Of a stretch of 64,000 bases of DNA, positions 40,580-52,500 are shown piece by piece. Source of the DNA: Phymorhynchus buccinoides. Lineage: Eukaryota > Mollusca > Gastropoda > Neogastropoda > Raphitomidae. The position numbers and the translations under genes are program-made. Under the pieces are notes generated by a model. The model saw nothing but the letters and a program-made list of their open reading frames with translations. It was not told the origin of the DNA and did not search any database. The DNA lies in assembly GCA_017654935.2 (NCBI GenBank), contig CM065687.1:16182677-16246676 (forward strand). The letters run 5' to 3'. Each line of letters begins with the position of its first letter. The first letter of the stretch is position 1.

Positions 40580-43500
40580 CACACACACACACACACACAA
40601 CACACACACACCCGATACACACGCACGCACGCGCACACACACAAACACACACGATTAGTGGAAAAACATTAAATGAATTATTATGCCAAAATTTTTTTAC
40701 ATCATGAATATTTACTCTGTTAGACTTGAGTATTTAGCATTGTAAACTTCTATAACAGGTTGTTTTGTTTGACACGACAAGAGAACATTTGAGGGGTAAT
40801 TGCCTAAACGTGTTATCACCCTTCTTTATTCCTCTTGTGATAACACGTTTAGGCAATTACCCCTCGAAATAATAGAGTTGAGGTCTGGTACATTTTCTTC
40901 TTCATTTTAGCTTGAAATTGATATGCTGATAAATGTAGGTCCTGAAATTGCCTCTGGCCCCCATTTCCCACTTTCCGCCTTTTGTATCCCATTTTTTATG
41001 TGCGTTTTGCTTGACTTATTCTGGTACTTGGTGTTGTTTAATAAAGTTGAAATATTAGTGTTGAAGCACCGCTGTGTTTGAGGTGCAGGTGGTGGTATTA
41101 ACCGACTCCAACTACGAAGATCAAATACGTGTGGGCGAATACTGTCACAGCCACGGCATCAAGTTCATTGTGGCGGAAACAAGAGGCCTCTTTGGGTAAG
41201 TTTCTTAGTTGTTTGTTTCTTTTTGGGGTTTTTAATCCACCAGATGCATGCACAAGGCTTCAAATATCCAGACCTGCCTACTGCTACGATTTGGCCGTAG
41301 CAGCTACGAAAAATAAAGCTTTGCTACGGAGCTACGGCAACCTTAACATTGCTACGGAGAAGAAAAAAATGCCGCCGCATTTTATTTTTGCTTATGCCGT
41401 TCCCGGTTTTGTCTGTTTCTAAGAGCAGACGCCATGTCATGCACAATAACCTAATCTATTATAATCATACTGTACCAACACTCAAAACAATAGCATATCA
41501 TACCAATTGGCTGGAAAAACCTTAAGCGTGAACGCTTAGTTACCAAATAACAAAGAGCAAGTCACTCTAGTGACCGTGGGGTTATCCCCCCTTTCCCACT
41601 TCCGGTCACGCATATCCACTTCCGGCCCCAACTCATTCTCTATTTACCATGCTTCAAGGCTGTTGATGATAAACCTTTCTCCCTTTCAAATTCATTTTCA
41701 AGTGTTCTTGGTGGGTTTGTTCTGGTTCTGTAGTTTACCTTGGTGCTAGCTTGCTCCTAGTAGCTAGTCCTCGTTTTCTTTTTATTCTTCATTACATAGT
41801 TTTGAAGTTTAGAAAATTATTTATGTTGTTTGGTCTAGCCAGTGCTCATACTGGTTAGTCAACCATTTTTTGGTTTTTTCTTGGCACTGCGGTTTTTCAA
41901 GTTTTTAACTCTGCAGTCTTTTGATACATGTAGTTTGCTTTGTTTAGCTACTCTGTCGATTTGCTAGTTTTTCATTCAGTTTTCCTTGTCGTCATGCACG
42001 ATAATTTTGGGGACCCTCCCTAGGGGGTCCCGCGTGTTCCTTCTTCGTAGGATTCGAAGTCTGTTCTTCTTGGTCGTGACGATTCGGGCGTTTCGTTTCG
42101 CCCAAGTCATCTTCGTCAGGTTTGTCCGAGAGATCGGTTCGAAAATCGGCGATTTCTACTCTAAATTATTTCTCACACAAAACATCCATCGGACGTTTTT
42201 TCAGTCAAACATGTTCTAGGAACTACTTTTTCTTCTCCTAAGACAGAGCCCATGGCCTCTGTGTATACTCAGTCGAAGTCGGAACAAAATTCATCCGCAC
42301 AAACTTCCGAAAAATTTGATACATTCATCTGTCACCCGCAGAATGGCGGGCTCATTGTTTTCTGTACCAGCAATTACGTCTGTGGGTCTAATATTTGGGT
42401 TCTGTTATCTGTCCTTCTTCACAGATCTCCAGGTCCCCTCCGTCGGATCTTCTACGGACGAGGACGGTTGTAGATGGACTGTCTACCGTTCCGACCAGGA
42501 GGTCGAAGGCACCACGGACGGTGGTGCAAGTAGACGGTCGGTCTGCTCGGTCACAAGGGCGAAGCATCCTCTCTCGCATAGTTCGGAGAGGTGTCATAGC
42601 CTAGGCAAGAGCGACAACCCCCACGGCGGGTTGTCGGCTGGCTTTGGCTCTACAGGTCGACACCCGGACCGGGTTGTCAGACCACGCCATGTTAGCCCAG
42701 CCAGCTCAAGGCCTATAGAGAGGGTCGGTCGACGGGATGGCTCTACACCCGACCCTCTCTATGACCGCCGGGGGAGATATTCATCCGTGGATATTCTCCC
42801 TTCGGATTATCAGCGTCCGCTGGCAGTGACCCATCTGTACGGCCACACCCGGAGCGGGGTGTCCGCCACGTCACTTAAGCCCAGCCCGCTCTTCGCCCGG
42901 CAATCCGTAAGCCCGGAGGCCCTGACGCACCTCTACACACCCCGAGATAAGGGGTGCCGGTGTGGGCTCGCTCCCCCCACCGCGTGGGTACGCAGTACCC
43001 GGCGGTTGGGCCGGACAGATTTTCCCGATGACCGTACGGACGGTACGGCACCGGTCGAAACGGATTACGGCTACAGGCTATGTCCAGCCCGGCTGGTCTG
43101 GTCTACGCTGTCCGGTGAAGGCGCGAGTTCTGTTCGTTCTCGCCCTTCCCTCCGGAGGGAACGCTCCCCGGTTCGATCTCCACGCGTATTCTACCGTGGC
43201 TGACGTTCTTGAGCGACGCCTCACGTTCCCCCGGTCCAGAAGTGCCCGGCGGTTGGGCGGATGGATCTTCCCGGTGACCGCATGGACGGTACGGCGCTGG
43301 TCGTAGCGGGTTACAGCTACAGGCTATGCCGAGGCCGGCTGGTCTGGTCTACGCTGTCCAGTGAAGGCGCGAGTTCTGTTCGATATCGCCCTTCCCTCCG
43401 GAGGGAACGCTCCCCGATTCGATCTCCATGCGTATTCTACCGTGGCTGACGTTCTTGGGCGGCGCCTCACGTTCCCCCGGTCCCTGCGTTTGCCGGTACC

Positions 43501-46500
43501 CGGTCTCACATCTCCATGTGGGGTACTTCTACCCGGTACTTTACCGGTATGTGCACAGCGAGGCTCCCTCTGAGAGAGAGGAGTACTCACAGACGGCCTA
43601 CCCAGTTGCGGGGTCCCCCCCCCCCACGGATTAAGGCCCCTCGACCTCGCTCTGTCTAGTCGCAGGCTGTAGGGTCGCCCAGATGTAGTTCTCCGGTCTC
43701 TGCCCTTGGGCACTGACGGACCTTCCTCAACGCCCTGCTTCGTTGTCGTAATCGGACCTACAGAAGCTTTCCAAGCCACGGTGTTTTGACGTCGTGACTA
43801 AGTCTACGTCGGTTCCCGTTCCCCTTCGTCAGGAGTGGTCGTCTCCTTCTGAGCACCCAAGGAGTCCTTTCGATTCAGGTGCCCGGTGTCCACTCTTCAT
43901 GCCCTTCTCTAGACGGAGTTTTGTCTCCCAGCGGAAAAATTTTTCACACGAAGCGGCGATCAGTCTCAGAACCTGACATGAACAGGATGCTCCGTAGGCT
44001 CCTTCAGGGCTCTACGTTTTGTGTCTCTCTTTTTGATCGGCACTGCGATACTCCCCCTTGAGGAATCTTCGTTCCTCTCCACTCTCCTCAGAGATCAGGA
44101 CGTCTTCTCCTCTCTGCTACGTCGGCTACGGCTCTACGGATGTCGTTCTCTAACGCACCCAAGTCGTACTATGTGTTTTCTACCTTGCACTCCTCTTGGC
44201 GTTCAGGTCCTACTGACGTCATACTTCGTTTCGGCGGAATTTCAAGCCTGTCTCCTCCCAGCCTATCGGTCATCAGTCTGACGGAGGGATTCTCCTCTTT
44301 CCGCAGGGGGAGGTCTTCTTGGCCTCCCAGGCTGCAACAGCAGCCTTTGCGGTGGAGCCCTCATACTCCCAAAGTCCGTCTACCGCCCCTACTTCCTGCG
44401 TAGGCGCTCTGGGCGCAGTGCTTCCCTCTGGAAACGCCTTAGTAGGCGTTGGTTGGACTCTTCGGTTGGTACGGCAGGGTTCAGGTTCATGTTCCTTCAA
44501 GAACCTCCTCTCTCCACGATGTCCATGGTATTGGACCACTGGACCGTTGTTCATATACAACGATGGATAGACAAAACAGATTTTGCTGATTCTAAGGCGT
44601 AGCAGCGGGTAGTGGCCCGGCCCGGCCACTCTCGCTTGCTCTCGGTATGGTGGATCACCCACCTTTGGTGGACCATATCGTGTCGGTGGACCATGATTTT
44701 TTGGTCCATTATATGGTTTCTACGGTATTAACCTGCACCGTTCGGGCAGTCCCTTTTTTGGGACTATGACTCTGATGGGCTCTTCCCAACCAGCTGGGGT
44801 CAATACTCTGACTTTGAACTGGTTTTTTAGCAGAGTGCTTCAAAATTTTCCCCCCCCCTAGGTCTTTTCTTTTTTGGCCCTTCCAGAAGAGGAGTTGATT
44901 TCTCTCGGTCTCCTCTTACGGTCAAACCTCCTTTCCGGAGGTGTTGGTCTAATATTTGGGAAGTTATTCGCTTTTCTCAGCCTGTATCCAGTTGGCCTCA
45001 GGTTGACCCTTGAAATTTCTTACAAGAGGTGTTTGTTTGTTTTTTCTCGTACCCTCTTATCTTCTGGCTAGATCTGCTCGATCTGCCTGTCTTGAAGTTT
45101 TGTTCTACCAAGGGATCACTTCTTGATCCATTTAACAGAGTTGGGGCAACGGACCGGCAGATAACGTCCCAGTTCTTCTAGAACCCCCTGGTTATTTTGG
45201 CCTTCCGTGCTCAACCATCTTTTTCGCCGTTTGATTAATTCGCCGTTTGAGTAATGTCCAGCGGTTGCTTCAACGGCTCCAATTTAAAAATAATCTCACC
45301 AGTCTCTAACTGGCCCGCGATCACTGGGTTGTTCAACTGAGTGATCTTTGCCTTTCTTCAGGCCTTAATTGTTTGACTTTGGCTTCTCGTTGCAAGTCAA
45401 GGCCGTTGAAACGGTTTTCTCTGCTACACCGAACCTAATCTTCAGTTCCCATCCGTTAGTTCTCCTTTTCTCGTCATTTGGGTTTTCATTCCCTTTCAAC
45501 AGGTCTATGTTGGTTTTTGGCGAATCGTTCCAAGTCAGTACCGTTTAAATGGATTTTACCGCGGTGTCTTGACGTCACTTGGATACAATGTTCCGGTGTC
45601 TTGACGTCACTTGGATACAATGTTTCGCTTCTCGCCATCTTGTTGCAATCGCAGGATGAGCTTTTCAGCGTCATCTGCTAAGTTTTTACGTCAGACGATT
45701 GCTACTTTGTTGCCTTTTCTGTTCGTCTCTACGTCACGTTTCCATCTTCCAGCGAGTATCCTTTTAGTCTGCTTCGAACGTAAATCTTTTTACGTAGTGC
45801 AGAAACTCTGTCGTATCGGCACTTCAGCAATTTTTTTGGAATATGCCACGTTGTGGCCCTGTCATCTTTGTATACAGAAGCAAAGAAGCAGGGTTTTTTG
45901 CACTTTATGATTGGGACAATTGTTTGCTCCACTCTTTCCAATCCTTTGTGCGATTTGCGCTGGAAGGCATGGTTCTTTTCTGCGCGCGCAAGAAATGGGA
46001 CGCTCTGCTCCTCCAGTTTGTGGAGTCCCTGCCCCACTTGCGCAGGACTAAGGACCTCTCTGCTCAGACCCTCTCTGACTACGGGGCTTCTCTGTTTGAC
46101 ACCGTTTTGTTGGCCTTAGGTTTTGATCGAACCTCTATGCTCTCCGCTCCGCGGGTGTCCCACATTTTGGACTCAGTGCTTTTGCGGGCCCCGGCGAGGG
46201 CTGTCCGGGTCCCGCAATGGTACGTGTTTCTTCTTTAGAATTATCTAAGGGATCGCTGTGAACCTCTCTCTTCCCTCTCTCTCAAGGTCCTTACTTTCAG
46301 GATGGTGTTTTTGATTGCTCTCGCGTCTGCCAGACGGGTCAGTTGCCTCCACTCCCTTAACGGGCTCTCCAGGGAAGTCGAGTTCGCGGAGGATTTATCG
46401 ACCGTTTTGCTTTGCTTTTTGCCCGGGTTCAGGACAAAGAATCAGCCCGGCGAATGTCGAGTCTCCTCTTCTCTCTATCTCCAGTTTGCGGTCAATTCTC

Positions 46501-49500
46501 TGCTCGTGCGTCGCGGACCGTTTTTTCTCTGTCCGGTCCGCGCGCTCAGATCCTACCTGTCTAGAACCCTAGGTTTTAGGGGCTCTAGAAGAAGATTCTT
46601 TCTTCTATTAGCCCTAAGTACGCTAAAGACGTGGTTGTTAGACTGTGTCAGGCTAACCTACTCTCAGTCTCTCGTTAGCCCGCCATCCGGCTCTATCAGG
46701 GTTCACGAGCCGCGCGCAATCAGCGCCTCGCTCGCTCTCGTTAAAGGGGTTCCCTTGGTTAATATCGTGTCAGCCGCCTACTGGAAGTCGGTCAACACGT
46801 TCTTCAACTTCTACCTGAGGTACGTGGCGCGGTTATGTCTCAGAGATTCACATTTGTCCAGTTCTCTTTCTAGGTACTATCTGTCCCGCACTAGCTCCTT
46901 CAGGGGTTCTAGGAGGCGTCTGTTCTTTTCTCTGAACAACGGTATGGCAAGGACCTATCCAAGTCTACTTTCTCTAGGTGCCTGGTAGAAACTGTTAAGC
47001 TGTCTTACGCCATCTCTAGTTCTTCTTTGCCGGACAACCCCATCAGAGCGCATGAAGTTAGGGCAATCAGCGCTTCCCTGGCGCTCTCCAGAGGAGTCCC
47101 CCTCGCCAAGGTCATGGAGGCGGCCACATGGCGTTCCGTCAATACGTTCCTTAGTTTCTACCTGGGACGTATCCATCAAGAGGTCAGACGACCTCTTGTC
47201 TGCCATCAGGCGGACTGTCGTACTCCCATCTCCTGTTTAACTATCGAGAGTAGTGTTTCTCGACCGTTCCCTTCTGGGGTAAGTCATGTATGACCTATGG
47301 GGTAAAAGAGATTTGAGTATTATGGAGTTTTAGATGTGATGTTTAGGGAGTTTGAATGTATATACTGTGTGTTGGTTTTCATTCTTCCCTTGTTCGCTTG
47401 ATCGCATCACCCTCCTCCTCTTTGGTAGTCTGCTATTGTTTTGAGTGTTGGTACAGTATGATTATATTAGATTGGTAGATTTTTTATTAATCTTACTATC
47501 TATATAATTAAATACTTACCAACACTCAAAACAACCAAAGGTTCCCACCCATCCTCCCTCCTGATGCTAGGGTAAATAGGAATGAGTCGGGGCCGGAAGT
47601 GGATATGCGTGACCGGAAGTGGGAAAGGGGGGATAACCCCACGGTCACTAGAGTGACTTGCTCTTTGTTATTTGGTAGCTAAGCGTTCACGCTTAAGGTT
47701 TTTCCAGCCAATTGGTATGATATGCTATTGTTTTGAGTGTTGGTAAGTATTTAATTATATAGATAGTAAGATTAATAAAAAATCTACCATTCACTTCCGT
47801 TTTTTTTCATCAGTGACTGCGCATGCGTTCTTATTACTTTCTCTGAAAAAAATGGCGGACTCCAGCAGCAGTAGCGATTCGGGAGATGTTTCAAACGAAA
47901 AAAACCGAACCCAAACCAGAAAACGAAAATCATCTGGCACACCATCTTGTTCTAAGAAAAAACATCGGCCTGACGCACAAGTTTTCAAAATAGCTTACAC
48001 GGAGGAGTGGCCTTGGCATCGTCAGAAGTCGACTTGGTGCGAACCATGCTCACTGCAACCTCTGCCATGCAGACTTCTCTGTGAATCATGGCGGTAGAGA
48101 CGACCGTCAACATGTTCAATCGGCGAAACATATTAAGCATTGCGTTTCGGCTCAGGAAGAGAACAAACCGATTGCTGTCATTTGTGGATGCTACTGAAAA
48201 GTTTGCCATGCTATTGAAAATTGATGGCTGGGCTACTGATTGTGAAAATTCCAAGTAGGCAGGTCTGAATATCAGATGTTTCTCTAAAATGATATAAAAA
48301 TCCATAAGATGAGTTTAAAAAGGAAATTTGTCTTCAAAGAAACATGATGTGTTGCCCCATGAAATCTCCCACTTTTTTTTTCTTTCTTCTCCTGTTGTGT
48401 TGAACTCTGTGGCCAACCGCCATCTTCATGCTTGTTTGACCAACCTACATGGCCATAATAACTTGCGCCAGTTAATGTGTAGGTGGAATGGATTTATGAT
48501 TGCATTGTTGCACACGATCATATTTGCGATGTTTTGTTTTTCTTCAGGAAAGTGTTCTGTGACTTTGGCACCAACTTTGTGATCCTGGACGGGGATGGAG
48601 AACAGCCCATTTCCTGTATGATAGCTAGCATTGAAAAGGTGAGACAACGACAGACTTGAATTGGTGTGTGCGTGTGTATGAGTGTCTCTGTGTGTGCTTG
48701 TTTGTGTGAGTGTGTTGTTTAGTTATTCAGTGTTCTGTCTTTAACCCCTTGACTGCCACCAATGTATTACGTACTGACCCGATGACATCAATGATGATGT
48801 CATCAGATGAAGAGGAATAACCCTGATATGCTGGCTTTTTGCTCTAAACATAATCAAGAGAGTAATATTCCCCAGACCATTTTCTCAGATTGGCTCTATC
48901 AGCCCAGGGTTTTTTTTTCTTTCATTTTCTCTGGCAGTCAAGGGGTTAAAATAGGTCATAGTTAGTGTGCAAAATGTACCTCTAAATTTGTAGGGGGTCA
49001 CCTATGCAATGCTACTTCTGATTTAAATTGTAGTGCATACTTTAGGAAAACAGTGTGTCAGGTGAACATTTGGTCTTCTTCTTCTCCTCTGTCAATCGCT
49101 TAGACCATAACTGCCAACTTTCCAGAATCCCAAAGCGGGAAATTTGTCTAAAATCTGGTGCGTCGGATGGGAGTTTTGAGCTTCTCCCCCATAAGTTTTA
49201 GCGCTGGTTACCGATATGGAGATGTAGAACTGTTCGAAGTCAAGGGTTTTAGAAAGTTGGAAGGTTTGAAATGGTTTGTTAAGTACACATTGCCTTTTGT
49301 GTGAAAGCTTGATTCCTGCATAGCATTATCATGAGTGTTGTTGTTGTCATACCCTGGCTTAAAGACTCCAGGGATCATCCCAAAAGCCGAAGCATTTGAA
49401 CACTATGGTACAAATGCACCAGCTAGGGATGAGAGCATTACGTGTGTGACCATTTTTTTTATTACCCTGCCGCGCGGGCAGCCACACTCAGACTAAGGAG

Positions 49501-52500
49501 GATATCATGAGTGAAAGTATTTCCTGAAATCAGGATTGCAAAAGCTGATAGAAAGAGTCCTCAGGATTGGCCATCTTGTCATCCGGAAACACAGTCTTGT
49601 GAAATCAAACATTTCTGCCAACGTTGATGGCAGATTAAAACAAGATGATAGACATGCAATTCTAACATTTTACATCCATCCTGTATATTCAGACACACAC
49701 ATATAATGGAAATTATTTTTAATGTGGTCACCACTTCAGGATTGGGATTACCGTAAAAACTGGACTATAAGATGCACCTGTATTCTGCATCCCTTAAATT
49801 GACAAAATATTAGGCATTTATTCATATATAAGCCGCACCAGTTTATAAGCTGCAGATAAAATTCTGTGTGCACAAACCAACACAAATATAGAAGTTCTCG
49901 TATCAGAACATAGGTATTTAATGTCCTCGGATACTTTAACCCTTTCACCGCCAGCCATCTTTGAGCCCGGGGGGGGACAATTTGCCATTAAATCTTACTT
50001 GGCTACAGAAAAGATTTCGTCTGCAAATATTGTTGGGATTTCTCTGTGACACATTTAGAATAGGGTCAATCCTTACTGCCCAAATTTAGGAACACAATAT
50101 CATTGAATAACAGACCCTGATTCAAGATTTTAATGACATGTGTGTTAAATCATTGTGGTGCAAAAATACGACATTGGCGGTGAAAGGGTTAAACAGGAGA
50201 TTTGAATCTATTGATTACCAAAACCAGTTTTGAGTCTAAAGAAGCTCAAAATAGGCTGAAGAATGTGGCCAGAAACAGATTTAATCATACTGATAAATGT
50301 AGAATGGAAAAAAAATCCACAGATAAGCAGCATGGGTTAAATAAAGTTGAGGAAAAAAGTAGCAGTTTATAGTCCGCATTTTACGGTAAGATTCAGGGAA
50401 CATTGAAATGTGTCATTTCAGGATTGAGGGAATGCTTTACTTTTTCACCCATGCATTTTTTATTTAACCCTGTTCAGTGTGTGTGAACTGTGGTTGCTGT
50501 GTGCAGGGTGAGAACAGCGTGGTGGCCACGGTCGACGAAACCAAGCACGGCCTGGAGGACGGGGACCACGTCACCTTCTCCGAAGTGCAGGGCATGACCG
50601 AGCTCAACGGATGTGAGCCCATCAAGATCAAAGTCCTCGGTATGTAGGGTAGCTTATCATATTTTTCGGATTATAAGGCGCACCCACGAAATTTTACAAA
50701 AATGTTTTTGCTACAATACTTTCTTGCTACATCACTTGTCATTTTATAAGGCACAGGGGTTTCAGGCTCGGGAAAAAAAGTATCGCCTTATAGTCAGAAA
50801 AAATTTGTTCTCACATCAACGGCCGTGAACCCATCAAGATCAAATGTGACCCCATCAACATCAAACTCAAGTCCTCTGTATGTAGCCGCAGAGGTTCAGA
50901 TTGTTTTCAATCTTCATGCAGGCATCAGAAGTAGAAGTAGAACTGTCGGAGGGTTTGCTAATTTTGAGAGGATTAAAAATTCCTGGCAGAGGACTTGTTT
51001 CTGGTGTCAGGTTTTACCGATTTTGGTGAGTGTGATCTTTGCTGTCAAATGGCATTTGATGGTGGTACTTCCCCGTGGGGATAGCGGGGGGGTGTCTTTC
51101 ATAAAAATAGTTCCCCCACCTTCTGGAAGTTCTGTGCTTGTAACTTCAATCTGCCACTCTTTGACTCTGCCTTTTCCCTTTGCTTACTGTCATCAAAGAC
51201 ACTGAAAAGAAAAGACTAACATCTGGTCCCTTTTCCCTATATGAGTAGTGAGGACAGAAACACTAGTTATGTCCCTTTTAAGCGTAACACATTTAGGTTA
51301 CATTAACTCTTGTTTTCAAACCTGAGAGAGTTATCTTTTCATGAGTCAGTTATACTTTGGATAACTACCCCACTAACGATAACTCTATCAGCTCGCCGTA
51401 ACTCTTAAGTAGTCCATCTTACCCTTTTAGAGTCTTTGCTGTCATCTACTATCTGATTTATTGGCCCATTTTCCTGCCTTTTAAAAAAAAAATCTTCTGA
51501 ATAACTTTTCTCCTTTGAGCTCCTCCGAAATCAGAATGTGTCGGCTGTACGCAGCGGGGAGACCAGTGACAACTGAAAGGGGACACATACGTACTTTACC
51601 CATTATGTCCATATGGCCTGGGCATGCAAAAGAAGAAGAAGGATGATGGTACTTGTTAAGTGAGCATCAGAACTAGTGAATGCTGTGTGTTTGACGGAAA
51701 ATTGAGCGCAGTTGCTGATAAATGCATTGTCATTGTTTGCTTGTCAATTTCTAGGATGCAGGATGAAATTAATTTTTTTAATTTTTTTTAAGGTGGAATG
51801 AATTTCATTTTCTGTCTTTCAGTCATTTTCTCTAACATTCCTTCCATACTGAAAATAGTAACATAGCGTTTAATAATGCTCTCATTTTTGTTTGGTACTA
51901 GTTGAAACCGTGGTCACTTTTGTTTTACAATTTGTAATGGAAACTTGACTAAGGTAAGTCAAGACTTTGCTTGTAAGCGTACAGCATAATTTTTTCCCTT
52001 GAATGTTTGATACAAAGGTGCTGTTGTATTTGTTTGGGCATAAATGTTGTTTATTTTTTTCTTTGATAGGTCCATACACGTTCAGCATAGGGGACACCAC
52101 CAAGTACTCCAACTACATCAGGGGAGGCAATGCCGTCCAGGTCAAAATGCCCAAGACAATCAACTTCGTAAGTACAGTAATTTGTATGCTTTTATGTGTT
52201 TTGGGGGTCAAAGGATTGGACTTGTGCTTATTTGGTATTTTGTATAAGTTGAATTAATGAAATGGGGAAAACTCAGCAAAAGAGAAATGTGTGTGTGTGA
52301 GAGAGATAGAGAGGGTAGGTGTGGGTGGGGTTAAATGTTTCCAATCCTTTGTGTATTTGAAAATGTTTTAATGGAGCAAGAATGCAAACCATTCTGAATT
52401 TTTGTTTGTTTCATCCATTCATTGACAGTTTAAAAGAACCGAAATAAACATGAGAAAAACCGTAATGGAATGGAAAAGTTGAAAACGGCAGGATAAATGT

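Larger units (their letters stand above)
41454..47790 (+). mobile_element. DIRS-type tyrosine-recombinase retrotransposon, ~6.3 kb
   Basis: Comparison with the empty site in copy 1 (aataaccta/ttcacttccg near 27115) defines the insert, and no target duplication is seen. It has inverted terminal repeats (about 41471-41648 and 47571-47744), an internal complementary region at 47432-47533 formed from the reverse complements of both ends joined together, and a tyrosine recombinase in the 3' part. These are the hallmarks of DIRS elements, which replicate through a circular intermediate and integrate by recombinase. Reading frames carry stops, so the copy looks inactive. I could not identify reverse transcriptase or RNase H motifs with confidence in 43700-45800, where frames are broken. 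Confidence 0.88.
41269..48266 (+). mobile_element. hAT-like element interrupted by a DIRS retrotransposon
   Basis: Ends CAGACCTGCCTAC (41269) and GTAGGCAGGTCTG (48266) with flanking aatatc as in copy 1. The element proper is 41269-41453 plus 47791-48266. Its zinc-finger ORF (ATG 47852) has a one-base insertion (ccttggcatcg) and ends at 48097. Confidence 0.85.
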
